Assembly (NCBI GenBank): GCA_015039465.1
Contig: MU130543.1
Coordinates: 282,697 to 346,696 of the forward strand
Origin: Phlegmacium glaucopus
Taxonomy: Eukaryota; Basidiomycota; Agaricomycetes; Agaricales; Cortinariaceae
DNA length: 64,000 nucleotides
Direction: 5' to 3'
The translations under genes and the position numbers were made by a program. Each line of letters starts with the position of its first letter. The stretch's first letter is position 1. Below are positions 22,266 through 35,073 of the stretch, piece by piece. The notes under the pieces are model-generated. The model was not told where the DNA came from. It saw nothing but the letters and a program-made list of their open reading frames with translations, and ran no database searches.

Positions 22266-22897
22266 TGTATGTATATAAATACTAAACCAATTGAGGTGAA
22301 TCCTCATCAGTTTATACCAATATACTAGGTATTCACCTACACAGAGCCATTGACTAGCTTTTCAACTAATCTCCCTCTGTTGTATTCTATAAACCAACAT
22401 CCCAAATTTCAACATGTTTCCTTGCTGGGCTAACATCAGGGGATAGGAACTGTTTTGGGCATACCCTGTTAGTGCATTGGGAGATGGGGTGTTATGCATC
22501 AGCAAAATAGCATACCACTGGGAGAGCTAGCAGAAGCATTTATAGTCCTTCCAGCTCTCCAGAGCTTGTGATAGAACTACGAGACTATGTCCGATTATAG
22601 CAAATATTCTAGAATCATAGAGCCACTAGAGCAGGCATAGAAAGCTAGATCCAAACAAATTTACTATATCCTTGTGAACTGTTCATTTTCCAGTCGCAGC
22701 AGTAGTACACTCATATAATCGCACATAAAACATTGTAATATAGTATTTAAAATCAATTGATACTACATCGTGAATCAATGATAACCAGGCTATTTTACGA
22801 CAATGAAGTTCCAACTATTTGTCCATTTGAGGTGATCCATCTGAAGAAGTTCTCGTCAATATTGTCAATAATAAAAGCCAGAATAGATAGACACATA
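22266..22897. other. Plavaka left flank, non-coding
   Basis: This should contain the left end of the Plavaka element. A weak candidate terminal motif, CCACTAGAGCAGGC (22623-22636), pairs imperfectly with the reverse complement of 29305-29320. No gene was found. Confidence 0.3.
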
Positions 22898-25357
22898 CTA
22901 AATCTCAACTAGCGCACGAGGATCTCCAGCTCCTCCCTCCTCCTCTTCCTCATCCGCTTTGGAGAAGTCGACTTTAGCAACCGCTGCAGTGAGGATGGCG
23001 TTCCATTTTTCTGCGTTGAGACGTTTGGCAGCGGCAACCCAGCCACATGTGACCACACCCCAGACAGAATCAGTGTAGCCGTCATATTCATTGACCTTGC
23101 GTTTCCTTCCATTGGTTTCATCGGAGCCACTGGCAATCGCTGACTTGCCTGGCGTGTTACCGTTGAGCTTTATTTGTCCTGATTTTACAAGCCAGAGGCC
23201 ACGTTCAATCTAATAAAAAAACAAAAAGATGTCAAGATTTGCAAGGAGTATATAATTAAACCTCACCACAGCTACTGCAACGGCAAGACCACCAATAGGA
23301 TATCCATATCCTTCGTCATTGAGATGGGTATTTCCGATGGTCATTTTGAGGTGTGCGGCCAAAGCGAACAATACAAGGGGGCTTCGAAATGCTTCTTTGT
23401 CCTCCTGTGGAGAATAATTCAGCAAGTATACAGTCCAGAAAAGAAACACTCACATCATCATCTGGGTGTGCATAAATGAACCTGTAGTTCTCGAGGTAGT
23501 ACTTAGCTATTTCTGACGCATCAGCCTGCTCAATGCCTTCATCATTGAACACCTCAACAACAATTCGAATGCCTTCTTTGCCCATAGCGCTGCGCCAATT
23601 GAGGAGTGCGTCGCCAGCCTGAATATGAGTGAGTCAGCAATGGTATCAAGATCGTTATCATAATCATGGTATCTTATCGCTGACACATACAACCTGAATA
23701 ATAGCCGCTCGACCTTCACCACCATCTACAACCGCAGTTGCCAGGGTCGGAAAGATCTGAGCCCATAAGCCTTCCACCACAGTATCCATCTCAGCATTCG
23801 TTCCAAAAGGATCTTCGTACGTTGCTGCCCACTCAATCAGACTGGGCTTGAAAACTCGTCGCCAGCGCTGGCTATACGCAGTCCCTCCTGATCCACGCGG
23901 GAAAGGGAGCGATGTGACTGTAAATTTTTCTTTTTTGACACGGCCGCGACCGGTAGTGGTGCGCACCAATGACACAGGTGCTGTTCCCATCTCAACTTTC
24001 ACAGTAGTCTTCAAATATAGTGAGTCAAAAGCTAATATCAACAAGAATGTACTTACCTGACGTTTAGCATGAACACCTGAAGTCTTCATATCCCTCGCCA
24101 CCTTGATGAGCTCTACTGGCTCATCATTGTCGAACTCTCCACCTGCGTACTCCAGAGGATCATCATCGTCGTCATGATGAGCTACCGCTTGCGCCTGACG
24201 AGCTAGAGATAATTATTCATCATTTGTAAGTCAATTAAATTCACTCGATAGTAACATCAGTGTGGCTTACCAGCGACTGTCTTAGCACGATCTTTTTCGA
24301 GCTTTTGCTTCCAGCCAGGCAGGAGTCCTGATACCTCACCATGTTTAGCACGCTTATCGATATTTTCACTGCAAGTAACCACTAACATCAGAGTTGGTCT
24401 GTACGAAGGTATGAACTTATGCAGGTTGTTTCCCGGTTGCTGGTTCCTTACGCTTCAGTTTTGGTGGCAGCGTGTCTGTTCCACGGACAGGAGCTGCATT
24501 GCGAATTTCATTGACAGCTTTTCGAAAGTCACCACGTTGGGTTTTCTGTCGGATACGAGTATTCAATCATCCAAAAAAACAGATAAGGGATCAAATGTTG
24601 AACCTTTGTCACTTTTTTGTTCTTGATGTGCTCGATCTCCGCATGACGTGAGTCAAACTCATCTGAGTCATCTACGTCTGACTTGTGGCTCATGATATAA
24701 TCAGCATCTTGCTCGTGATCACCATCAGATTCAAGTTCATCCAAAAATCCTCCAAGACCAAGACCAGCGTCACTCATGCTAGACTCGGTGTCGACCACGG
24801 AATCCTCAGGTATGTTGACTATTCCGTCTGACGTCTCAGCATCGTGATCATCACAATCAGGAGCCAGCAATGTGTCGCTGGCATAATCTGTAAACTTCAA
24901 GTCATCAACAATACCTCTCTTTCCCACGTTGGATGCCAGGACGATCTTCGGATGAACTGTAAAGTCTTCAACAACAGGGTCAACACTCTTCTTTCCTGGG
25001 TTGGATGCAACACTTTTCGGATGAACCCCCTGTCAAATTTGTTCCGAAGAATGCAATACTATGTGAGTGAAAAAAGAGTTGTTTTTTGGCAAATGCAGTC
25101 ACCGATTGCAGATCAGGACGTGTTACCACCTTCTGACGAGCTTCATCTTGCTTTCGAAGGCGATCTTCATGGCTGGCTACGCGTGTCTTTTTTGCAGCGT
25201 TATTTATTGCTGTCAACTCAGACGCTTGGGCAGCAGTGGCGGCAGCTTCTGCCTTATCTCGTTTAACCTCAGCAGGTGTTTGACGTGTGGTATTATCAAG
25301 GAGTGCATTTGTTGGTTTTCGGTTGGTCACTGCGTTGCGTTTTGGTCGACTGGCCAT
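22898..25357 (-). CDS. Plavaka-associated partner protein, unknown function
   Basis: Starting at ATG 25357 (MASRPKRNAVTNRKPTNA), about eight to nine exons read on the minus strand to TAG at 22898. The N-terminus has an Ala/Lys/Glu-rich coiled-coil-like stretch and RPDLQS. Next comes a twice-repeated HPKxVxASNxGK motif, then an acidic region (GGFLDELESDGDHEQDAD). The C-terminal half is well ordered: GRGRVKKEKFTVTSLPFPRG, YSQRWRRVFKPSLIEW, YLENYRFIYAHPDDD, GYGYPIGGLAVAVAV and WGVVTCGWVAAAKRL, ending RALVEI. I know such genes as neighbours of Agaricomycete transposons; function is unknown. It is divergent from the Plavaka transposase across a 469-bp gap. One intron donor at 24420 reads ATAAGT instead of GTAAGT; retention would stop translation after KQPA. 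All other joints look normal. Confidence 0.6.
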
Positions 25358-25826
25358 TGGGAATAGATGAGAATGATAAGAATGAAAACGAATGAAAATG
25401 AACAGGTGTTTTTTTTTTTGTTTGGCTCGTTGCTAAGTTGATTACTGACGCTCCATACTCTGTACATTTCAGAATGAAAATTTCTCCATGAAGCAACTGC
25501 CTTTACTAGTATACATGTCCGAAGGTTGGCATTGAAGACATCTACAGAGGCACCAGTACAACCAAATCTGTTCGCGTTCGCTAGCTGTGTGCAAACGACA
25601 GTAGTAGCTATCCTGTCAGTGCTTGGTCTCCTATGTGCAGTCTTTCAAGAGATTGCTAGCTGGTAGCTGGCTTGGTCATCGGGAATAGACAGGAATAGAC
25701 GAGAATGATAGGAATGAAAATGAATCAAATTGAACGGGTGTTTTTCTTTTGTTTGGCTTGTTGCTAAGTTGATTACTGACTCTCCATTCTCTGTACCGTG
25801 ATATCTCAGAACCGAACTATACCAGT
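25358..25826. promoter_or_regulatory. Divergent promoter of the Plavaka gene pair, with an internal duplication
   Basis: This gap separates the two start codons. About 110-120 bp next to the left gene (25357-25475) are repeated next to the right gene (about 25678-25800). Shared parts include GGGAATAGA, GAGAATGAT, GGTGTTTTT, GTTGCTAAGTTGATTACTGA and CTCTGTACC/CTCTGTACA, in the same orientation. The duplication places a similar block beside each gene, but core promoter elements cannot be named. Confidence 0.6.
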
Positions 25827-28800
25827 ATGTCAGGCCTCTTCAAATTTCGTTGCACGTTCCATGCCCAAGGATGCTCCCAGCGATTTCGGAGTCAAGCAGG
25901 CCGTACGAATCATGTCCGAACCTTCCACACAAACCACAACATTATAGAATCCAAGTCAAAGCCAATTGTGCCGAACGATGGGCCATTTCTCCCAGACGAC
26001 AACCAATTATTATTTCACAGCAACGAAATTACAGACTTAGACTTTCAAAGCAGATCACCGTCACCAATACCAGATACGCCCATTCAAGTTGATAGTTCAT
26101 CAGCACCTAAACCGACCAGGAACTATCACCCCCATTTGAGTGGTACGTTTATCACATTTATCAATCCTTGACATTTCCGTTTGCTCGAGCTTAGTTCATT
26201 GAAATACCTTACCAGGTCTTCCTTGCGATGCACAAGGCATTTATCTACTGCCTGGCGATCCACCGGAGCCAAAAACAGCTAATACATGGGATTGGGATCC
26301 GTTTGACGATGAAGTTCAATTTCGCATGGGTGATTTCTTATATCGGAAGGCCGGGATGTCTGCAGGAAATATCGACGAACTCATGGATATTTGGGCATCT
26401 TCCAGGGCAGAAGACGATGAATCAAGCCCTTTCACTTCTCACAAACACATGTATGCAACGATTGACGCAATTCCCCATGGCGATGCTCCTTGGACATCGT
26501 TTACGGCTTCTTTTGTTGGCGACATCCAGTCCAATGCACCAAGCTGGCAAACAGCTGACTACGAGGTCTGGTACCGCGATCCAAGCACAGTCATCAAGAA
26601 TATGCTCGCCAACCCTGACTTTCACCCCGAGTTCGACTATGCACCATTCGTGGAACTTGATAATGCTGGCGAGCGCCGTTGGAATGAATTTATGTCTGGT
26701 AATTTTTGCTGGAGACATGCCGTAAGTTCACAATCTTATATATCGATTGGTAGCTCAAACGAAACCATAGGATACTATTTATGAAGCTGACGAAGAGACG
26801 GAAGGGGCAATGTATTGCCCCATTATTTTGGGAGCGGACAAGACGACTGTTTCTGTTGCGACCGGCCACGTTGAATATCACCCACTCTACTTATCAATCG
26901 GAAATATTCACAACACTGTTCGCCGCGCCCATCGTAATGCTGTTCTACCCATAGCATTTCTTGCAATACCCAAAAGTACGTTGCTAAACAATTCAATTTT
27001 TTTGAAAAATTAATAACCATTTGAAGGTGAGCGAAAACACGATAACGATGCTTCATTTCGCAAATTCAAGCGCCAACTATACCACACGTCTTTGTCAACC
27101 ATCTTGAAGTCCCTTTTACCAGGAATGACGACCCCGGTGATCCTCCGCTGCCCCGACGGTCACTATAGACGAGTCATTTATGACCTGGCCGCGTTCATTG
27201 CTGATTACCCCGAGCAGGTGTATTTGGCAGGTACAGTTCAAGGGTGGTGTCCAAGGTCATAAATTAGCTCTTTTGTCTTTTATTCAACTGAGATACGCCT
27301 TCTAGGTGTACTGCCTTACCAGATGACCTTGATGGAGAGTGTGGGCGAAGAACTCGGGAATTCACAGAGGACTTATTAGATACATTGGACTCAAAAACTT
27401 TGTGGGATGAATATGGGATTGATAGTGATGTTCGGGTGCGTAAAGGATTATTTATATTTGCTGTCAAATGAGTCTAACCTGACCGTTCTAGCCTTTTACC
27501 TATGACTTTCCCCGAGCCGACATTCATGAAATCCTCACCCCAGACCTGCTCCATCAGCTGATCAAAGGCACATTTAAAGACCACCTCGTAACCTGGGTTG
27601 GTGACTACCTCGCTCTTGAACATGGTGAAGCTCGTGCAGATTTGATATTAGATGACATTGACCGAAGGTAAGCTATCCCACCCAGGCTCTTTCCACAAAT
27701 CCAGAGTTTGATAAAATACAGAATTGCAGCTATGCCACTGTTTCCTCATTTACGACGTTTTCCTCATGGTCGTCGGTTCAAACAATGGACGGGTGACGAC
27801 TCAAAAGCTTTGATGAAAGTACATATACAATCTCACATCAGCCATCTCATGTTACTGATTGTTATGAAAGGTGTATGTCTCAGCAATCTGTGGACATGTC
27901 CCCGACGAGATGACCATGGCTATTTCAGCTTTTGTGGACGTCTGTTATCTCGCTCGTCGCTCAGATATCAGTGAATCAACACTGAAGACATTCAACGATG
28001 CACTCGCTAAATTTTATACTTATCGTGAGATATTCAAAACAACAGGTGTTCGGCCAAATGGCTTCTCCCTTCCTCGTCAACACTCCCTCTCACACTACCG
28101 TCATCTCATCCAGGAGTTTGGCGCTCCGAATGGTGTATGCTCTTCAATCACAGAGTCTCGCCATATCACGGCTGTCAAGAAGCCCTGGCGACGTTCCAAT
28201 CGTTATGAAGCATTGGGTCAAATGCTTCTCACAAATCAACGCCTCGACAAGCTCATGGCAGCCGCGGTTGATTTTGTTGATCGAGGCATGTTGCCACCGG
28301 CCTCCCTTCATCCTCAAGAAGCCTTGAATATTGCCACTCATCAATCGGATAAGCGACAAGCAGGTGATGATGGTAATGAATCTAATGATGAATCAGTGGT
28401 GGACCTGCCCAGGGTGGAAATGGTGCAGGGTAATGTTGTGTTGGCTCGAACTCGTAGTGCGTATGGCATTCATTATCTCATTAATTTTAATTGATTTGAT
28501 GAATATTTTGTAGTTCGTAATTATCCACGAGACCTCGCCGGCCTTGCCTTTCATCTTAACCAGCCTCACCTTCCTGAATTAACACACCGCTTTCTTTTCG
28601 AGCAATTGAATCCCAACACATCTGCCGAGGATGTTCTCATAGATGATTACCCATCAATTAACAGCAAGATTTCAGTTTATCATTCTGCCGTTGCTTCGTT
28701 TTTTGCTCCAAGTGATGAATGTGGACTTCGTGGCATGCGGAGGGAGCGCATCCGTGCTTGTCCTCTTTGGCGAAAGAAAGCACCGAGACATGACTGTGCC

Positions 28801-29166
28801 TTTGTAATTGAGAATGAAGATAAGCCTGGGATGAAAGGTATGAGTATTGTCCGTGTACAGCTTTTTTTTTCGTTTCACCATGAAGGATCATACTATCCAT
28901 GTGCATTGGTGGAATGGTACTCAACGAGGGGGCGATCACGTGATCCAGTGAGCGGAATGTGGAAAGTATGCCCTGATATTCGCCAGCATGAGCGTCTATG
29001 TTCCGTTATTCATCTTGATACATTTCTCCGAGGGGCTCACCTTTTACCTGTCTTTGGTAACCAATTTCTTCCTGTCAACTTTCACTACACACATTCCCTT
29101 GACGCTTTTTCTGCTTACTATGTAAATCAGTTTGCTGATCACCATATGCATGAAGTTGTATTTTAA
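25827..29166 (+). CDS. Plavaka-family transposase, apparently intact
   Basis: Nine exons join in phase: 25827-26142, 26216-26721, 26771-26975, 27027-27255, 27306-27435, 27492-27667, 27722-27818, 27871-28453, 28514-29166. They total 2895 nt (964 residues plus stop). The N-terminus is a C2H2-like finger (FRCTFHAQGCSQRFRSQAGR followed by H-x4-H). The core has the Plavaka hallmarks GADKTTVSVATGHVEYHPLY, IGNIHNTVRRAHRNAVLPIA, FKRQLYHTSLSTIL, YDFPRADIHEILTPDLLHQL, IKGTFKDHLVTWVGDYL, FKQWTGDDSKALMK and SITESRHITAVKKPWRRSNR. Plavaka elements are basidiomycete DNA transposons related to CACTA, so the product should act in the nucleus on element ends. No internal stop or frameshift is visible, so this copy is a candidate active element. 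Catalytic acids cannot be assigned by eye. Confidence 0.88.
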
Positions 29167-29569
29167 TTTTTAATGGTATATTTTATTCTGTAAATGACAT
29201 GAGTTGTTAGTGGCAAAGCGAGACACATATGCAAGTGGGTGATTAGCAGGTGAAAAATAGCCAATGGTGAAGATGGGCAGGCTCGTTAACTGGGCCCAAA
29301 CAGGGCCTTGCTCTAGCACTCTTACTAGAAATGCTGGTTAGGACTAGAAAATTTTGGTCATGTTAGATACAGTCATTCTATGGATACTATTGTTTTACAG
29401 CTTTTCCACCCAGGCTATTAGCATGCTATTTTGCTGATGTGACTTCAAACAATTCAGAAGTTCTGATTGTAGACAGTCAAACTAAGATCTATTTGTTGGT
29501 TCAAGTGTGAGCTCTCAAGAGTGCTGAAGGTTGTCTTTGGTATTGTCTTAGAGAGTTTGAGAGAGATCT
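29167..29569. other. Plavaka right flank, non-coding
   Basis: No gene. It contains GCCTTGCTCTAGCACT (29305-29320), the weak partner of the left-flank motif, and runs into an LTR-like sequence from about 29494. Confidence 0.3.
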
Positions 29570-31782
29570 ATAAGAAATAGTGATACCAAAGTTCGGTTCT
29601 GAACCGACACAAGAACTGAGAGCCGAAAGAACCAAACCGTCGGTTCAGGTTCAGTTCAGTTCAGTCCAGGGATTTTGGGCTGTCAGTTCGGTTCTCGGTT
29701 CTCACATTTCTAAATTTTCGAGAACCGGGTTCAAACCGGTTCAAACCAAACTTTCCATCAATATTTTTTTTCTAATTTTTCTACATAGAATTGAATTTGT
29801 AATATATAAAATATTGTTAGGCGCCAGACAAGCGCCAGAACCCATATTTTGGGAGTCAGAGTTTTAAAAATCTCATTGACTCTCAGCGATCAACAAAACA
29901 CAACAATGCAATGTGAACAATTAATGATGCTAACACCAACAACTCCCTACTAGGGAAGTTATTTTGGTAAGTTTCTTGATTTAATTAATACAATATGACT
30001 ATGAAATCACACAGGGATGACAACGATAAGCACAATGACAATAATCACAATGACAGTTAACATAAGTTGCATAATGATAATGGACATGGATGGCACTACC
30101 CCTTCTGAGGTACTTTTTTAAGTTTTGACTTATTTCTAATCTAAACTACGACAGGCAACTGATGACAAACAAAGATGCCGAATGGACAACAACCAACATA
30201 TGATAACAAACAAATGACAACAATGAGTGAATATCAATAACGAATCAATTAGCCCAACAACAAATGATGACAATCAGCGATAACAAACAAATGAATGTAC
30301 AAGTGAATGGATGGACGATGATGACAGGCGAATGAACAACACAGTCCCAGGTGAACAAACAAGGTCAAAAAACAAATGACACCAATGAGAAAACAACACC
30401 AATGAGCAAATGAATAATTTATTTCTAATGTACTAAAGCTATGACACTGGCAGATGAACAATAACAGCAACAACCACCATTTGGACCCATCCACCACCCA
30501 TTTAGACCCGGACAAATATGCGACGACAAATGAATAAGAATGAATAAATGAACGGACAATGAATGACTCAACGGATGATGAATTTGAACGACTCAACGGA
30601 CGACCAACAACTCTGAGTCAACAGATGATGAATGGCTCAATGGATGACAAACGACTGAATGGATGAATAAACATGGACAGACAACAATGAATGAATCACG
30701 ATGATGAGCACTACCCGGAGGTATGTTTTATAACTCTAACTTAACTCTATTACTCTAATCTAAACTATAACATATGAATGGCAACCAACAAATGATGCCA
30801 CCAAATGACAATGACAACCAAATGACAACAAACAAGCAACAATGATGAATACATGATGACAATGAATGAACCAATAATGAACAAACAATGAGCAAATGAC
30901 CACAAACAACGAGTGAATGACAACCAGCCAATGACAACGAAGCAAATGACAATGAATGGATGCACAACAAATGAACAGACGACTAATGGATGGAATTGAT
31001 GGATGATGAACAATCGGATGATAACTTAGGAGTGTCATAGGCGACATCATGGGCCAAGGTACGCCAGCTGTCACTCATAAAATACTTTGTGATTCATTTA
31101 TCTTCAAGTTGACAGCCTGACCTGTGTTTTTGGAACCATCACTGTAATCCCTGACAGGTATGTTTCAGTACACTATGATGACAACACCCAACGACAGCAT
31201 CCCCTCTCATAGTGGGTTATTTTTTGTATTTTATTAATGCTATAGAGTATCTCATACCCTCCCTACCATACCAAAATAATATAATTTAAATGTTTTTTAT
31301 CAGTTCAACAGTTCAAACCAGACCTAGAACCGGTTCTGGTTCAGTTCAGCAGGGGACCTTTTGGTTCGGTTCTCAGTTCTTCAAAAATGGTTAAAGAACC
31401 GAACTGAACTGAACTTTGGCATCACTAATAAGAAAGCAAGTAGGATTCTCAAGAACTAGCTAGAGAAATTACAGAATGGTAAATATGGTATTTATACAGA
31501 AAAAGTGAGTTGCATGTAAAAGATAAGTCATAGCCTATAGGTAGAAGTGAAAGTGACTCATGCAATGAGTCATTTGTGTGTATGTGAGTCATAGATAAAA
31601 CATGTGTGAAACAATGAAAAGGTAAAGAGAAAAGCATGTGAATGGTAATGAAAAGGGGATGTAATGCATGTGTAGGTGAAACATCAACATGTTTGGTGGA
31701 GTTTAGGAAAAGAAAAAGAAAATTTTGTAACATGGGGGGAAAGAGGAAGAGCATTAGGGGCCTGGTAGTATTAGTTCAACCA
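29494..31782 (-). mobile_element. Possible solo LTR interrupted by a hAT-like element
   Basis: Outside the hAT-like insertion, the minus strand begins TGGTTGAACTAATACTACC (31782 downward) and ends CACACTTGAACCAACA (29494). TG...CA ends and an AT-rich, promoter-like body are compatible with a copia-type LTR of about 430 bp. The outer 5-mers (CTATT and AGTTT) do not match, and no internal retroelement genes were seen, so this is tentative. Confidence 0.35.
29578..31427. mobile_element. hAT-like element with 8-bp target duplication ATAAGAAA
   Basis: The left end TAGTGATACCAAAGTTCGGT matches the reverse complement of the right end, TAGTGATGCCAAAGTTCAGT, with two differences. ATAAGAAA flanks both sides exactly (29570-29577, 31428-31435). 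The subterminal zones are GAACC/GGTTC and GAACT runs, and the 1.0-kb centre is low-complexity ACAAATGACAAC-type sequence with three copies of a TTTTAAGTTTTGACTTA-like phrase. It has no transposase. It shares ends with 14096-14700 but not the interior. Confidence 0.9.
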
Positions 31783-31789
31783 AGTTTGT

Positions 31790-32608
31790 AGTGTCTGCAT
31801 GGGGCTATGCCCTAAAGACTTAAATTGACATTTTAAACAAATACATGCATTGCTGCCTCAACCCATAAAATTTTAGGAAGGCAAGACTCTTGAAGCATTG
31901 CTCTAACCTTTTCAAGTATCATTTAATTGAGATGTTTGGCAACATCATTGTGTTCAAAGTTCAGGTGTATCATGAACCATAAGTCTCCTAATTGTTCCCA
32001 CTCTCTTAAGGTGGTCTGAGAAGTCCTCACTTAGGTATTCTCCCCTCAATCCAAGCATAGGGTCATAGTTGAGTCATAGACATTATGCTGAATTAAAACC
32101 AAAAAAACCTGACACTCAACTTACTGTTTAGTATTTACAGTTACTTACTGATACTGGGTCATTTGTACTACAGACATGTGTAAAAAATTGGTATTGATCT
32201 TTTGCATGGTATATTTGCCATAGGGTTGCTATGGAGATCATGCTTAAATCTGATAATGACAGGACAGAAAATATACTCAGGATTACTAATATCCCTTGTC
32301 AAGTATAGAGATTTCATGAAGTTAGCATTGACTTGTTACTACGGTTTTATGGTAGGTTTTATTACTTATTCTTTCTAATACTGTGTTTTTGGAACGGAAA
32401 ACTTAAATTACAAGTCCAAGTCCTATTCAAAGATAACTAAGTTGGAAACTCGACTGAGTCACCTTTGCTTGTCGTCATCGGTACTTACAGAGAAGCGACG
32501 AAGTTAACGGCACGGAAGTAAAAGTACTATTCGGGTTCACATGCCAGTCTTCACGTAGAAACGCAGGTGGACCCATATTTATAACCTTCCAGAACATCCA
32601 AGACAGGA
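31790..32608. other. No supported gene
   Basis: Non-coding sequence between the LTR-like element and the tandem duplication. No recognisable features. Confidence 0.4.
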
Positions 32609-32611
32609 ACA

Positions 32612-34990
32612 GGAAAATTAGCGCCATTGGCGGTTAAGTACTCTGATTTTGATGATATGGGTAGGCATGGTCATAACTCATAAATGTGTTAGATGGAGAA
32701 GACATAACTTAATCTTATTGACGTCACAAATGACGCTGAACGAACGGCCTGCACGCCACAGTATATCTGTTTTTGAGAATATCCCTTTCTCTTCTTGATA
32801 ATCCAGCGCCAACTCATGTCTCCCGAGTCTCAACTAAGCAGATCCGTCCGTGCACGGGAGCGTCACGAGAGATAAAACCTTCTTGGGAGCCGTATTCACC
32901 GGTTTTCCGTACCCAACGTCGAGTCTTGATACTCGTCACTCTGTTTTGGAGATTTGAGCTTATCTCGTCTGATTTGCGACCGTCGGGAAACTAGGATTGC
33001 TTTCGTTTCCTTCTGGTTGTAAAAGTGCTAGTTTAGTAGGGACAATAATTAGTTTACTTTGGTCCTTAACGAAATTAGCCAGCCTATAGTGATAAGCCCT
33101 CGTCAACAGCTGATCATTTTATCGGGACGAGATGTCGACGTAGAACTGTACTTGTGGCGTTTGATTGAACTTTCTTCTCTTGGACCTCGGCTATGGATCT
33201 GCCAATGATGAAAACTCCTAAATGAAAGGAAATGTTCAAAATCTCAATCTCTCCACAGATTGGGGTCAAGTTTCACCCACCAAAATAATTAGCACAAGTT
33301 TTTGTCCAAGAAAATGCTTCAGTGGTTTTACCTTTTGATGGTAATTCAAGCGTTTGTCCGGAAGACAGCCTTGCTTCCGTTCATGCAGACATTCCTGGAT
33401 TGACGATGTGTGTATGGGCAATTGCAAGCACTGTGGCAAGGGATCTGTGGCGTTGCTGTGGCGTTAAAACTTCACGTGTGACCATTGGCGTGACACGTTT
33501 TGATATTTGTACACATTTATTTGTTGGTGCTGAACCACCATGCATCTTGAGGAGCCTCCAAGTGGATATTTGATCGTTTGCCTATACCTAGCACATTTGG
33601 GCGGTCTTTCTATGCGTATGTGCTTCCTATTTCAGCAACCCTTGTTTCTTGTGTTTTGTGACTGCTACTGGGTAGTGCTCTCAAGTATAACGCTCAGGTT
33701 TGCTCGACTCGCAGTCACCATGACCTCAACGGAGATCCCCTGAGTAGCACTAGTATACGCAGATATTCTTCAAGCCAACCCGGAATAAATGTATTTGTGA
33801 TATACATATCCAAGTACGTTCCCGATTATATCATGGAGTGCCCTGTTCATGACCGTCTCCGACTCGGAAGCCTCCTCGTCTATTGGCCTGAACTTGAAGG
33901 TCTAGGTTTGTTTTCAGTCGGCATAACCAATTTTGTATCTGATCTTAATCCCAGTGATTATGATAGATACCCGCAATCAGACTAAAACATACAAACTCGT
34001 CAGAAATAGGAAGAGGTATTATTGAGCCAAGCTAAGCTCTACTGGTAGGGCGCTCGGCAAAAAGCCTTTCAACGGAGAGCCTTGTTACAAATACCAAATA
34101 CGATGATTGCCCATCCGAAACGTGGTTTTGTATATATACTGGGTGGACAGGATCACAAATTTCTCAACAGACTACCTCCCCACGGATAAGTCAGTCCTTT
34201 CAGTCAGTACTTCATCAATAACATCGAAGAATGTGTCATTATCGCCAGTCAGTTATTTTCTGTATGCTTCTGTCAATTATCTTCTGACAAGTTCTACCAG
34301 AGTTTGCAACATCTACCTTCGATGCGGACACCGCATTCAGCTGGTGAGTATACTCTTTCATTATTTGACGCAACATGACTGAGAGTACGTTCGTTTTAGC
34401 CCGATGAGCATGTCAGTTACCGCAAAAGTTGTTAAATGTCATAAATCATCTCAATTCCCCTAGATCTTTTGTGCAAGTCCACGCTGCAAGTTCAGTCCAA
34501 ATCACTCGCCGATGTGTACACCCCCAGCGTGTACCCAGACTTGTACTCAGTTGTAGGTTGATCCTGTCCATTTCAAATGCAAGCACTGACTTTCTAAATT
34601 CAAATTTACCACCATCCTTTCGCGTCTCCCCTTTTGCACCCATGTCATTTAACACATCTCACGTCATTCTCGCCCCAAACAATTCGATCGAAATCTCATT
34701 AGCCGCCGATCGCCTGAGCAACACTGTGCGTAGTATTCTCCTCCTTTTTTCTTTCCTGACTCAGTGGACGCATTAGCCCCTCACCTCGACAGGATGTGCC
34801 ATTATTGTGAACGTGCTAATTAGAACCATTTGGTTCCCCTAATCCCTATCTGACTGTAATGTACTTGTAACTGATGTAGAACCTCGAAGTGAATACCGAA
34901 TATGCTCTATGTGTTTTCTCTTGTCGTTCCAACGATTGAGACCTCTAAGGTTGATGCTCAGAAATGATCCTCCAGAAAAAGTTCCACTAT
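32612..34990 (+). repeat. Tandem duplication copy 1 of an unrecognised locus
   Basis: This is aligned nearly end to end with 35074-37395. Coding-like pieces on the plus strand include WEPYSPVFRTQRRVLIL, FDGNSSVCPEDSLASVHADI, PGLTMCVWAI and FARLAVTMTSTEIP, in several frames with stops between. Relative to copy 2 there is a one-base shift near 32873 in the first piece. No family was recognised; the locus looks like a decayed multi-exon gene. Confidence 0.7.
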
Positions 34991-35073
34991 GTTCTCCGAA
35001 GCTCGTTGACTGCGCACGATCGCTTGATCTAAGGTAAATCGGAAGATCAAACCCGTGATAAATATAGCAAAGA

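Noticed and set aside
30249..31074. Minus-strand frames rich in Cys, His, Leu and Ser
   Set aside because: They are products of ACAAATGAC-type low-complexity sequence inside a MITE-like element.
34027..34100. Possible tRNA in the block conserved between the two tandem copies
   Set aside because: A GGTAGGGCGC segment looks D-arm-like, but no GGTTCRANNCC box and no cloverleaf could be formed.
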